Notes: generated by a model not told the origin, from the letters alone. A stretch of 64,000 bases of DNA from Echinarachnius parma (GCA_037951105.1 JBAMJV010000852.1:117736-181735); one strand, 5' to 3'. Shown: positions 1 through 11,825, numbered from the stretch's first letter. Translations and numbers: made by a program.

Positions 1-1607
1 AGGTAACAAGTCAACTGATGAACCATGATCCTTTCAATTGTCTTGCCAAGAAATTTTAGATGTGAAATCGGTCTGTAATTTTTTAAGTCATCAGGATCAA
101 GTCCAGTTCCCTTGATAATAGGTGAAATATGAGCCCCCTTGAGTGAATCAGGGAAGCGTCCACTTGTCAGCACCAAGTTAACTATCCTTGTGATGATTGG
201 AGCCAGTTCATTAATGCAACTTTTTAGTAAATCAGTTGGGATTGGGTCCAATTCGCTAGTGGATGATTTTGAGCGGGAAATAACTGTTTCAACCTGCAAT
301 GGAGATACATTTTGAAATTCATCAAAACGTAGATCAGTCCTCTGGAACATGACGTCATCGACTTCAGGACAAGATGAAGGATCAAGAGATGAAACAATGT
401 CAGCAGTTTTGTTAGCAAAGAAGGTACTAAAGCGGTCAGCTAAAGAAGGCCCATCAACATCATTTTTTGGCAATGTTTTTTGAGATTTCTTACACATGTT
501 ATTGACTTTGTGAAAAAATTCTCTCGGACCACAGCCTTCTAGTTCCGTTGAGTAAAAGGCTCTTCTCGCTCGGATTAAGACTGAATTATAGACTGATGCC
601 TCCTCTAGAAATATCTGATGATCAATTTCTAGCTTTGATTTCCGCCAACGTCTCTCAAGTCTTCGGAGTTTCCGTTTTGCACCACGACACTCATTAGTAT
701 ACCAAGGCGACCCAGGTCTGGCAGTAATTGTCCTGATGGTAAGAGGAGCGTGATGATCAAGTATACCTCGTAGTGTAGATTCATACTGTTCAATCAAGTC
801 ATCGGTGTCAAGTTCTGTGTGACGCATGCATAACTCTGAGCTTACAATATCCAATCGAAAAGTGTAAAGATCAATATCCTTTAACTTTCTAAACCTAATC
901 TTAGTCCTTACAGGATCAGGTTTGTTGACTGAAAGTTTGCACAGAACTGCCGAATGGTCTGAAGGCAGATAACTGGTGCACGAGATCTGGGAGATGATGT
1001 CATCTGAAGCTCGAGTTATTATCAAATCCAGGGTGTGCCCTTTGAGATGAGTTGCAAAGTCTATGTGCTGAAGCAAATTGACTGATGATATCAGATCAGA
1101 GAAGGCAGCAGCATCACGGTCGTTAGGGTCATTGATATGGAAATTAAAATCTCCTGCAATGACAAGTTTGTTGGGCTCTGTTATAAGTTTCTCTAGGAGA
1201 ATGGCAAATTCTTCGAAGAATTTTGGGGTCGTAGATGTACGATCTTTTTTCCTTTGAGGCCGGTATACAACAACCAACCGAAGAGGTTTCTGATCCTTGC
1301 TTGAGATAAGGATGTCCATATACTCAAAAGAGTCAGGCTCACGTTGTTTTTGTTGTTGTACTACGGTGAAGTTCTTGTGAAGAAAAATGCCAATGCCCCC
1401 ACCAGCTCTATCCTTCCGAGGTAAGTGTATGAGCTGGTGACTGGGTACGGATGAACTCACATCTGCCAAGCAACGGTTGTCCCTCGCATCACCAGTTAGC
1501 CAGGTTTCAGTTAGGGCTAGTATGTCAATGTGTTGAGCATTAACAAGATCGGATATCATGTGAGATTCATTTTTGACCGATCTCGCATTCCATAATGCAA
1601 ATGTCGA
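1..1607 (-). CDS. LINE ORF2 fragment: endonuclease plus start of reverse transcriptase (CR1/L2-like)
   Basis: One uninterrupted minus-strand reading frame runs from about 1607 off the left edge; 519 complete codons follow the first internal Met at 1559. Endonuclease (APE-type) signatures appear in order: WNARSVKN near the start, ILALTETWL (catalytic Glu), VVYRPQRK, GDFNFHIND, a HTLDLI block and SDHS. A linker follows, rich in basic residues, with PGSPWY and a basic RRLERRWRK stretch. The reverse transcriptase then begins with NYRPISHLKFLGKTIERI, at which point the window ends, so the catalytic YxDD box is not visible. This order and these motifs are typical of CR1/L2-group non-LTR retrotransposons, which copy themselves by target-primed reverse transcription. 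No stop or frameshift is seen, so the copy is young. The 5' side is joined to a GAGTCC-repeat block; the true start is unclear. Confidence 0.88.
1..1607 (-). mobile_element. Non-LTR retrotransposon, 3' part beyond the window
   Basis: Same interval as the open LINE reading frame. The 5' boundary is placed where recognisable endonuclease sequence meets the GAGTCC repeat at about 1608. The rest of the reverse transcriptase and the 3' tail lie outside the window. Confidence 0.85.
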
Positions 1608-1765
1608 AAGAACTGGACTCGGACTCGGTCTCGGACTCGTACAGTCTAGACTCGGACTCGGTCTCGGACTCGGACTCGGTCTCGGACTCGGATATTCTGG
1701 ACTCGGACTCGGACTCGGACAGTCTGGACTCGGACTCGGATTGGGTGGACTCGGATACAACACTG
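1608..1765. mobile_element. End of a hAT-like element rich in GAGTCC repeats
   Basis: A block of GGACTC/GGTCTC hexamers ends at 1765 with CGGATACAACACTG, that is CAGTGTTGTATCCG on the minus strand. The same type of terminus (CAATGTTG / CAGTGTTG next to GAGTCC repeats) bounds the complete 618-bp element at 29031-29648, which has an 8-bp target duplication. The other end here is not visible because the LINE fills the left side of the window. Confidence 0.55.
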
Positions 1766-1894
1766 TAAAATACATACAAAATTATAAGAATATAAAAATA
1801 CATTTCATTTACAGTTTTGCATGGCAGATTGCATGTACAAATTAAAAGTTATTATTTGAAGAGGGGTTGCAACCAAAAAGGAATCGGGTCCTTA

Positions 1895-3587
1895 TGCGGC
1901 GTTCCCACTGTCGTGCGATTGGTCATTCGTAGCTGATCGTGGAACTTCTCTGAAATTTCAGGTTTGGATACGAGGAGATGCGAGTCGATACGTTCTGGTG
2001 AGACACGATCTGTCACGATCTGGTTTCCCATTAAGATACGATCATATACGTTCCGATAAGATTGTCCCGATTGAGTCCACGATTGGGTCTCGATGTGACA
2101 CGATCATCACGATCGGGGTCCCCGATTTGGGACGATCGGGTACGTGCAGATACGTTCGGATACCTTCCGATACGTTCATCACTAACCGATACGCTATGTT
2201 GCGATAGGATACGAGTGTGGTCGCGATGTCTTTCACGATGAAGATCGAGAGTGATCACGATTTGAGCTACGATTAGACCCCGACGGATACACCGGCAGTC
2301 TGTACTACAATTACAAAGGCTTTTTTCTTATACCACTCCTGGCTATGGTGGATGCTTGGTGGAAATAACACATGTCAGATGCTCAGATATTGGGCGACTC
2401 TGAGCTGTACAACGGCCTGGAAGAGGAAGCCCTAGAACTCCCACACCCTGCCCTCTGACTGCAAGCCCTGATGACCACCAAGACATGTCCTTCGTCATCC
2501 TGGGGGATTACGCCTTCGCACTCAGGAACTACCTCATGAAGCCATGCGGCACTTGCTGCTGCTGCAAAAGAGGCCACATTTCGGGCATCCACCGTCTCAA
2601 TGTGAGGGATAACAAAAAGAGAACTTCTCCCACACCCACTTCTCTGTGCTGTTCATGTCAGTAATGGCATCTCCTCCTGATCCACTCTTCTTGGCGCGTT
2701 TCTTCAGCCGGCCCATCATGGTCCTCATGCTTGTGTACCTAATTTTAATATTGGCAGCCTGTGCAGCCCATAGTATAGATCCCCCTTCTGGGTGACATCT
2801 TTGAAACCCGCAAGGCATTTGCTGTAGCGGACCTAATTTCTCATGTGGAACTTAATGATTTCCTCCTTTTGCTCTTCAGTAAAGGCAGTTACTGTTTTCT
2901 TTCTCTTGGCTTTCTGGATGGGGTGGTCTCCTCTGCCTCCTATGGTGCCGGCTCTGACTGGACTGGTTCAGGCTCAGGGGGTGGGACAGTCTGGCCCCTT
3001 TCCATTCTTGCGGTGGCATCTCTCAAAGGCTCCAAAAATTACTAGCGAAAGCAAGTTGACAGTAAAGATGTTCTGTCTTCAAGACAGATCGATGAATGAG
3101 GCGCATTCAATCTTGTCTGGTATATATATGGGCGCGAGAACTCCGTAACAGATCGTGAACGTCCGTGAAAAAACATGACATCTCTACTCTACTCGCATTT
3201 ACTCGCATCTACTCGTATCAACTCCTATCTGCTCGTGAGTTATTCGTGTCAGGTCGTGAGCAATGGTACCCGACAGAGCGCCACATATCGTGACAGATCG
3301 TGGGAGATCGCAGCACATCTCAACAGAGCGTGGTGTTTGATTTGTCCAAGGTTGATCCCGATCACCACCATTTGGAAGCACGATTAGATGCGCTTTGTTA
3401 CGATCCAATACGATCCGATGCGATGATCACGATTGACAAGTAATCGTGTTGATCGTAGAAATGTTTTGAACCGTTCCAAAAATGTCCTACGATCAACACG
3501 ATACGATCACCACGATTACTTCACGATCAGCTACGAATAGCCAATCGTGGCGATCGTAACTAATCACACGACAGTGGGAACGCCGCA
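1895..3587. mobile_element. PIF/Harbinger-like DNA element with TTA target duplication
   Basis: The left end TGCGGCGTTCCCACTGTCGT and the inverted right end (3568-3587) match closely. TTA flanks both sides (1892-1894 and 3588-3590), the 3-bp TWA-type duplication usual for Harbinger. Further in, both ends share TTCGTAGCTGATCGTG. The subterminal regions (1920-2270 and 3170-3540) are crowded with variants of CGATACGA/CTCGTAT. A broken MADF-like gene lies inside and no transposase remains. About 1.69 kb. Confidence 0.8.
2610..2930 (-). pseudogene. Broken MADF/Myb-like DNA-binding ORF of the Harbinger element
   Basis: Minus-strand pieces in more than one frame read in the order expected of a MADF-type DNA-binding protein: TAFTEEQKEEIIKFHMRN (about 2845-2900), KCLAGFKDVTQKGDLYYG (about 2765-2825), then SMRTMMGRLKKRAKKSGSG and a WVWEKFSF box (about 2620-2730). 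A stop sits after HMRN, and the pieces are separated by frameshifts. Autonomous PIF/Harbinger elements often carry such a protein beside the DDE transposase; it helps bind the TIRs. The family assignment rests on the motif pattern alone. Confidence 0.6.
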
Positions 3588-3891
3588 TTACCCATTGGGT
3601 CCTTACCCATTGGGTCCTTTTTTTTTTTTAAGTGATTTTTATTCCTCCAAATTAAAACATTTACAATTGAATATACATAAACAAATATATGTCCAATGTG
3701 AACATCTTAAACAGAGAATAGAACAAATTACAATTCTAATGAAAGAAAGTATAAATAATTACCTTACATGCATAATCAATTACAAATCTTACTATAATTA
3801 TTAACTACAAACGAATAATGATAATTGGAGGTTTTTAAGCTATGATAAAAAGAAGAAAAAACAAAACAAAACAAACACCCTCTACCCCCTA

Positions 3892-3893
<2 letters not shown>

Positions 3894-3973
<80 letters not shown>

Positions 3974-3999
3974 ACACACACGCACACACACACACACAT
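3894..3999. repeat. (CA)n microsatellite
   Basis: About 50 CA units with a few CG interruptions near the right end. The reading frames it opens (poly Thr-His, poly Cys-Val) are artefacts. Confidence 0.97.
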
Positions 4000-4299
4000 A
4001 CTTGAAAAGAATAAACATCAACTTCAGACGTATGAACAAAATAAGCTTGCTTCTCAGATGTCAGATTATTTTTTTTTTTCATCAATGTTCAATGGAAAAT
4101 GCTCGTTTATCCGTTGTTCAGTTCACGGGCGAGATATCTGGGCAGGTAGACCTGGGAGTGGCGATACCACTGACTGCCCGCACTTTTCCTATGTGATGGC
4201 ATCAAGGTTTCTCCTCCTTACCTGCTGCACCATGTCGCACCTCCACTGATGTAGGTTGACCCCTGCTTCCCGCGCTGCTCCTCGCTCGCCGACTCTCTC

Positions 4300-5900
4300 C
4301 TACCAGTCGTACCCCCGCCCCCCCCCCCCCCCTCCTCCCCTCCCCTCCGCGCATCCAGTTCCTGTCGCCATATTCCCCTTTCCTGAACCCAATGGAAATG
4401 GCGCACTCAGCTTTCAAGGCTGCGGTCAAGATGGAGGGGGTGTCCGCTGCCAACAATTTTCGAGGCCGAGGCCGAGACCACTGTTTAAGTTGTTTAATCA
4501 TGGGGGGGGGGGTCCAAGACCATAGGTTTAGATTGTCGAGACTGATCAAAAGTGGACTAACCTTTCTGATTTTTTTTTTTTTTGGGGGGGGGGGGAGGGG
4601 GGGGGGGGAGGTGCGTACGCAACCACCCCCACTGGCTACGGGCCTGTATCGCATGATTAAATAAGGGCCTATAAGGACAACGAACCCGGACAAATCATTG
4701 TTTGCACTATAGATGAACAATCTCTAAATGTTTGAGTTCGATCGGTCAAGAAATAAGATAATTATTGCTCTTTGGAAATAGCCATGTTCTACGAGTGACT
4801 CAAATTGGCAACGCACTCTACCAAAGTTGTGGACAACTTCCCACACGATTAGTATGTAGAATTTCATTATTTTTTGTTTTCATTTTTCTAGAAATATATG
4901 TTTACCCTTTGTTTGAGATCAACCGATATGTATTTTAGAATACATTTGTACACAACATATCACGAGTGTTTGGAATGGAAATGTGTGACTATAAGGAAAA
5001 TCTGAGATTAGAAGGAAAACGTGTGGACAAAAGGTATAGGGAATTGTCCACAAACTTATCAGAGTCGGTGCTTATCCACTTTCAGTCCCCTATCATGTCT
5101 TTAGAAATAAATCGTCCATAGTCTTCTTGTTTATTGCCTGATCATGCTCTAACTTTCAGAGATTATTTCTACCAATCTCTTAGAATTTGAAATCAACAAT
5201 TTGCTTGGCTCCATTGTCCTCTAAATTTAGCCTAGGATTAATCGAGACGTTTCATATAAGTCACAATAATGTCGTCATATTTTTAGCCGTCGGGTTAAAT
5301 TCAACCTGAATATTGGTCGTGAGAGAAATTCATTTCCCCCTTCACCAACCCTGGAACCATATTCACTATTATCAAATAAGCAATATTATATAAGCACGAT
5401 TTGTTTGTTTTAAAGTTGGCATCATTAAAAAAAATTTAAAAACGCATGATTTGAGCAATGTAACGCATACTTATGTTTTCATAGTACAAATAAGCTGTTT
5501 TATCATGTTTATTGTTGGATTCTGTTGTTTGCAAAATAATTTGTTTATCTATTTTAAAGGGAATAAATGAAATAAATGAAAGGTAATTGTTTTGGTAGTC
5601 TACCTACAAAATCAGAAAAATTGGCTTCCAGATAAAAATTAAATAATTTGAAAACTAATCACCATACTAGCGTAAGTGTTCATGTGTCTGCACACGAAGA
5701 CTCCTGCTATATTATAGGTAGTCCAGATTCAGGACGTGATTTGTGAACACACACCACCTACATGCACACCACACAGTACGAATCAGAGCTACGGGCGCTA
5801 ACGCTACTATCGTTACGTCCGTAATTCCCCTTTCCTAGCTCAAAAATAACGTCCTGACGTTTCCGTGGGAATTGGGCGTGGAAAAAATCACCGGTTCGCA
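4300..5900. other. No gene seen; homopolymer runs and unassigned AT-rich DNA
   Basis: Contains a C run near 4318-4332, a T run followed by G-rich stretches at 4569-4607, then AT-rich sequence. I see no exon with plausible splice sites and no clear TIR pair. Confidence 0.5.
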
Positions 5901-6254
5901 GCGCACGTCAATCATTATTCATGAGCATGCAGCATTTTGTATACGATTGCCACAGTCATCGCGCTACGTCATAATACCCGCAGCCAATCACGTTTGGCTA
6001 GTTGCCAGCTAATTAACATCATGCTTACGTTCGCGGAGCAAAAGATACAAAAGCGACCGAACCATCTGCAGGTTCTAATATTACATACGGCAGCTATCAG
6101 CTGCGTGAGCGCTAACGGCAGCTATTGGCTGAGCTGAGCTAGCTATGTGCAGGCGGTTCGGGGAGCGAACTATATTATAGGACGTATTATATCCTACATG
6201 AATGAAATCCTGTTCAGTGATTGGTCTACATAGCGTCATGTGACCAAACATAGT

Positions 6255-7003
6255 ATGAAGGTGTGTCCCAACTTCGCGCACGAAAATTTCGGATTTTTTC
6301 AAAGTGGCTTAGGAACAAGAAAATTACAGTAATCTCAATGAAACAATCATAAATTAACCCTCAAATTCTGAGGATTCGATTTATCTTCATCAATTTCATT
6401 TTAAACTCACAATTCGTGGTTATAACGGACCTTTTCCGTGACCATGTCATATCAGAAAGAACTTCGTCACAGAGTACGGTAGTCTCCATACTTCGCGCGT
6501 ACATACCTAGGGCATCCTGCCATTGACTTAACACGTATCCCTGTGTAGCAAACTGTAACACGCATTTCAATGGCAGTGTGATGATGCAAACATTTTGCGC
6601 GCATTAGCATGTTAGCACGCGCGCCGTTGTCAAGCTATCTACGGAGATTGCGCGATCCGAAAGTAAATTTGAAGGGTAGGTCGAATAAAGGAGCATTTTG
6701 CGCAGCCTTTCGATGACAACAAATATGTTCTACTGGCACGATTTCCGATTAATTTGCTTGATTCTTCCTCCATAATTTTGTTGAAACACCAAAGTTGTGA
6801 TTACAAAAAAAGACCCCAAAAAGTGAGTATTTCTCCAGAAATATCGCTCTTTATTTTCTAATTTTTTGGTTGATGAGTAATTGATGTGTGCTCTTTCATT
6901 TGACATTGAAAATTTCCGTCGCCGTGTCCGTGTTCTAATTTGTGCGTATCTCGCCTATGATGCGCGAAGTTGGGATACGCGCGAAGTTAAGACACTTGTC
7001 CAT
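6255..7003. mobile_element. Possible TIR element (AACTTCGCGC ends)
   Basis: GTGTCCCAACTTCGCGC near 6265 faces an inverted copy near 6965-7003 (AACTTCGCGC twice, then CACTTGTCCATA). Both outer ends could be TA-flanked. The similarity is short and imperfect, so the boundaries are uncertain. Confidence 0.35.
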
Positions 7004-7032
7004 AATGCCCATGGAGAAAAATGTGCTATGCG

Positions 7033-7078
7033 TGACGTCATTCATGGAATAGTAAATGCTATTCCATGAATGACGTCA
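7033..7078. repeat. Perfect 20-bp inverted repeat with CRE-like ends
   Basis: The arms at 7033-7052 and 7059-7078 are exact reverse complements around a 6-base loop. Each arm ends outward in the palindrome TGACGTCA. Confidence 0.9.
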
Positions 7079-7751
7079 TAGACGCCGGGTGATCATATTG
7101 AGCCCATAGAGATGCGTGTTATAAAACTTCCCTGCGAGCAGAGGTCTTGTTTTAGCTTGCGAAAGATGCTCGACGAGATTTCTCAAAGAGTTTTAAAAAA
7201 AAGAAATACAGCATATTTTCACCCGTGAATATCAATAAGTTCCAAAGAATATTCTAGAGATGCATTTCATGTATAACGTAGCGGTATTCGAATTTTAAAA
7301 ATACGACAATGGTGCACATTGTGCATCGTTGTCCTTCTGTGGTCGTGACACTATTTCGTCATGTAACAATCGGCCGCGGGCCGGTGTGCACTGCACTAGC
7401 TGTATGTGTAATGTATTTTCTCCATACAATTACACGTGTGTAGTATGTAAAGCAGGCTAATTATTCACTTTGATGCGCGCGTTTTGCATTTGGGTGCGCA
7501 TTAGTTGTTAAGGCGCGTAACCATGAATGGAAAGATAGCGCAATACGCGCTCTGCGCTAGGACTATAATTGCGCAAAGGGGGTCAGTGTCACAAACAGAA
7601 CATAGTCAGTGCAGTGATGGTTCCATGATCAATGTTGAGTTTTTCTTTATATTTTTCTTTAATTGAATTGAAATCATTTGTTTTTGCGATGATTATGATT
7701 ATGCGAAGGATATAAAACAAATATATTATGCATTATTTCGAGCCACTAGTG

Positions 7752-7850
7752 AAATTATGGATTCCTCGGTGACAGAAAAAGCACTATGTTCTTCGGGTCT
7801 ACGACCCTCAGAACATAGTGCTTTTCTTGTCACCTCGGAATCCATAATTT
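7752..7850. repeat. Inverted repeat, arms about 41 bp
   Basis: AAATTATGGATTCC at 7752 and its complement at the right end (7837-7850) start arms that match except for a few bases. The loop is about 17 bases (TCGGGTCTACGACCCTC). Confidence 0.85.
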
Positions 7851-7879
7851 CAACTAGAGGCTCTCAGTGCATGGTATAT

Positions 7880-9010
7880 TTGTTTACGGTACGTGTCTTC
7901 GTGGCTCTATTGTCTCCGAACGTACGCGTGAATAGAGTTGGCGCACTCGCAGACAATTGGCGCATACGGAACCATGAGGCCCTAATGGTTCCGTAAGTGT
8001 TGTTGATTCAATGTTCAATGTTCAATGTTCAATTTTATTTCATTTTCAACAAGAAGGTACATATATTTACAATGAATAATTCACAACAACATTTGTGAAA
8101 GTATAAACAATAAATTATAAACATTGGCAATCAAAATGCATGTTGATATAATAATTGATTAAAATATAATGAATTAAGATACTACGAAATTTTTAGATTT
8201 TTAAATAAGGTACAATTCAATTTTGACATTTAGAAATAATCATATTATAAAAGCGGAAACAGAAAGTAAACGAATGTTGCTGTATGTTTAAATTTCAAGT
8301 GAAAATGGAGGGATCCACTAAAAATCATGGCTTGTAGAATGTGGAATCCCTCAAAAATTAATGTTTTACAAAGTAATGAAAGTATCAAATACGGAAAAAA
8401 ATACGAAAAATCAAATACGGAAAAATTGTGAATAATAGAAAGAAAAAAAACAAACAAACAAACAAACAAGATAGCAAATATTATACAGTGTAGTATTACA
8501 AAAAAAATGTAATTATTACAAAACTGTTTGATAAGAATTCAAAATAGTGTTGTGCCTACGGAGACTACTGAAGAGAACATGAATGTATGAACAAATAAGA
8601 CGCAGTGTGGAAGCATACATGAACAAGAAGATGCTGTACAAAAGATAATGAAAATATAGAAAATATGAATGGATTGAGAAGGTATGGAATGAGAAGGTAT
8701 GGACCTGCAAGACTAAAAGAAAATGTATAAAATAAAATAAAAACAAAAATTTCATACAAATTAAGAGAATAAGAAATATTATTTCATTAAAATAGCGGCG
8801 CAATTTCCAGAATAAGCAACAATAATAATAATGAAAGGTTTTTTACGATGACCCTTTTTCATTACCAAACAATTAAGTTAACTAGTACCATAACGTCTGA
8901 TTAATTGTATTGTTTATGAATTACACAACCCTTTGCAAAGTGTTGCACATCTATTTGATATCAAACACTGATACCAAAACATATATGACTGTGTTGTCCT
9001 GTGCGTGGTG
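7880..9010. repeat. Dispersed repeat, copy interrupted by about 0.9 kb
   Basis: 7890-8000 (GTCTCCGAACGT, ACCATGAGG, GGTTCCGTAAGTG) and 8895-9000 (GATTAATTGTATTG, ACACAACCCTTTGCAAAG) are adjacent in the related copy at about 38175-38400. The AT-rich segment between (about 8000-8890, starting with three TTCAATG units) is therefore extra sequence in this copy. Confidence 0.6.
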
Positions 9011-9298
9011 GTAAGATTTTCGAGACCATGACATTCTAATGTAAAGGACTAACTAGTGACTGTTCTTAATGCGACCTCGTTTCTTGTTAACTCTAACATA
9101 CTGACCGTAAATAATGTATTCAAGGATATATATTCTTAATTAAAAAACCTTAAATTAGCATGTCATAATAATTATGTAGAATGATAAGAAAAATAATATT
9201 TTGCTGCATCACACCAATCGATTGATTATATTGAGGATTATTCGTTGAGTTATGCGCGATTATCCACGTATATTGATTGCGTCTAGACCTCAAAATGA

Positions 9299-10011
9299 AC
9301 GGTTCAAAAAAAAGAAGGACAACATATTCCGCACACGTACCGAATTACGTCATCAGAAACTTCCACAATGAAAGAAAACGTTTAATTGGCGATATTATTT
9401 ATACTTACATATATACAAAGGGAATCAGACGTTATTTAAATTATCAGGCCCGTACGTAGCCGGGGGGGGGGGGGTACTATGAAAACATAAGTATGCGTTA
9501 CATTGTTCAAATCATGTGGTGTTTTTATTAATAATGCCAACTTTAAAACCACAAATAACAAATGAAAATAAAAAATGTAAATAAATAAATAAATGAAATA
9601 ATAAATAAATGAATTAGGTCCACTTTTCATCAGACTCGGTCATCGGTAACCATGCTAACATTGTTCGCGGTCATGATATGTATTGGGGGATCATCCCCCC
9701 CCCCCCCCCCCCCCCCCCCCCTCGGTTGCATGACTAAACTTTTCAGAAAAAAGAAGGACAAAATATTCCGCACACGTACCGAATTACGTCATCAGAAACT
9801 TCCACAATGAAAGAAAACGTTTAATTGGCAACTTTAAAACAAAAACAAAAAACCAAAAAAAAATTTAAATAAATAAATAAATGAATGAAATAATAAATAA
9901 ATGAAGGTCCACTTTTCATCGGTCTCGGTCATCGGTAACCATGCTAACATTGTTCGCGGTCATGATATGTCTTGGGGGATCACCCCCCCCCCCCCCCCCC
10001 CTGGTTACATG
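9299..10011. repeat. Direct duplication with poly-C runs
   Basis: About 85 bp (GAAGGACAACATATTCCGCA onward) at 9315-9400 recurs at 9755-9825. AATAAATAAATGAA, CCACTTTTCAT and GTTCGCGGTCATGATATGT at 9590-9680 recur at 9895-9970. Both copies end in a run of 18 or more C, and a third C run follows at 10064-10081. Confidence 0.8.
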
Positions 10012-10732
10012 ACTAAACCAGTGGTCTCGGTCTCAGCATGTAATGATTGATCTTGGCTATGATCACCCCCCCCCCCCCCCCTCCCCCCTTGAAAAATCCT
10101 GTCTACGGGCCTAATTATGATACATGTACAAAATTGCTCTGAAATTGACGAGGGAAAAAGCATGGACAAAAGGTAAAATACTCTAGGCCTACTAACTTTA
10201 TCTGAATCGACCAAACTCACTGGCTGGTTGGTTTCCTCTTACTAATATAAGTATGAATCCATTTGTTCTACTTTGTTATTGAGATATTTATAATTTTAAT
10301 TTAAACAAATCCTAGCCTGCATTTGCCGTGTACAACTGAATTCCCGAAGAATCGATTAAGAATTGAAATTTTCTTTAAACTTCCGATGTATTCCTTAGTT
10401 CTTTCTTTCTTTTGAGATTGTTATGTTGTGGCATGCACGGCTTTCTTGGGAATAAGTTCAACATAGATGTATTCTGACAATGAAAGTGGCCGAAATGTAG
10501 TCAATTGAAGGGAGGATAATATGGGTGTCATGGGTGTCATATATGCATACTCATCTAGCTACTGGAAACTTTTCAGATGATTTGTAAATAGCGGACACTA
10601 ATAAGTAAGCAATGATTTTCGCTTACTAGTTGGCCATAATATGACATTCATATACTTAACATTGAATTATCACACATCACTAAGTGGAAATATTAGATCA
10701 CAGAAATGTACATTTTATTACATCTACTAGTC

Positions 10733-10925
10733 CCTTCAAATGGATCTATTAACTTTGTTGACATGACAATAACTAGCGAATAATGTTGATCAAATGTGTG
10801 TGTTTTTATATGTCCACTGGGTGTGCGCACATGTCACGTTAAATGGATGTTGTATGGTCGAGTAATGACCGGATATGCACAGTGATATTCGCTAACTCAT
10901 TGCACTCACTTTGTATAAGGTTATA
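10733..10925. repeat. Partial copy of the GGATCTAGTAACTTTGTTG family
   Basis: CTTTGTTGACATG, ATGTCCACTGGGTGTG, GTTAAATGGATG and CATTGCACTCACTTTGTA match the fuller copy at 26492-26877. The right part is missing. Confidence 0.6.
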
Positions 10926-10938
10926 AGTTTCCAGTGGA

Positions 10939-10966
10939 TAGGGTTAGGGTTAGGGTTAAGGTTACG
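10939..10966. repeat. Short interstitial telomere-like repeat
   Basis: Three TAGGGT/TTAGGG units plus one variant (TTAAGG), just before two units of the GAAACGGGCA minisatellite (about 10975-11010). Confidence 0.75.
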
Positions 10967-11389
10967 TGAGACGGGCAGAGGCCGGTGTATGCATGGATGT
11001 GAAACGGGCAGGGTGTAATATATATGAACAGGGGCGTAGACAACGGGGGGGATGAGGGGGATGCATCCCCCCATCTCACAAGGTGGGGGGATGACATGTA
11101 CAATCATCCCCCCAGGTTTTAGGGAAGGATATAATTTGGTTGTTGTGTATCTGTATACGAGTGGGAAAAACATTAGTTATATGAGCTAAGACTTGTTAAT
11201 TCTACCGTAATTTGTACATCCACATTCCATTTTCGCTGCGCGCTTCGCGCGCCAACAGATTATCTCAGTTTGTTGTGTAACTTGGGTATGGTCCGGGGTG
11301 AGTATTTTGTTCTGTATACCGGGCCACGTACATGTAGTTCCAGCATAGGCTGGCATTGCTCTGGCTGCTTGTGTGACGTGCACCAAATT

Positions 11390-11480
11390 GCACCATTTCA
11401 AGTATATATAATGCAAAATCTTCTCCGTGGGAGGGGGATACCCCTTCCCAAACCCTCCCTATTTGGCTCTGCCCCAGCCC
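11390..11480. repeat. Fragment of the GCACCAGATTGCACAATTTC repeat
   Basis: The segment resembles the starts of the copies at 12058 and (inverted) 63600 and 63955: a TTGCACCATTTCAAGT-type start, then ATGCAAAATCTT, CCGTGGGAGGGGG and CCCTCCC. Confidence 0.6.
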
Positions 11481-11520
11481 TCGGTAGCTATACGCCCCTC
11501 AGGACTTTTATTTGGCAATA

Positions 11521-11825
11521 CACACTAAGAAAAAAAAGGTGCAAAGTATGCAACACTGGCGGCTCCTTTTAAGGTACAACTTAGCACCTTTAAAGGTGCA
11601 AAGTTGTACCCTAAAGGTACAAGATTGCACCTTTAAAGGTGCTAAGTTGTATCTTAAAGTGCAAAGTGTCACTTTGCACCTTTAAAGGTGCAAAGTTGTA
11701 CCCTAAAGGTGCAAAGTTGTACCCTAAAGGTACAAGATTGCACATTTAAAGGTGCTTAGTTGTACCTTAAAAAGAGACGCCAGTGCATACTTTGCACCTT
11801 TTTTGCACCTTTTTTTCTTAGTGTG
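11521..11825. mobile_element. 305-bp MITE with TA target duplication
   Basis: The ends read CACACTAAGAAAAAAA and TTTTTTTCTTAGTGTG and are flanked by TA (11519-11520 and 11826-11827). The whole element is an imperfect palindrome built from AAGGTGCAAAGTTGTACC-type units. TA flanks fit Tc1/mariner-type mobilisation. Confidence 0.85.

Noticed and set aside
1567-1803. Minus-strand Ser-Glu repeat frame
   Set aside because: GAGTCC hexamers are open in all three minus frames, and this one ends just inside the LINE in the wrong frame.
3776-4249. Reading frames with poly Thr-His and poly Cys-Val
   Set aside because: Translation of the (CA)n microsatellite.
4202-4720. Minus-strand frame of 172 codons with Pro/Gly-rich stretches
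   Set aside because: It crosses C and G homopolymer runs, which explain the composition; no domain is recognisable.
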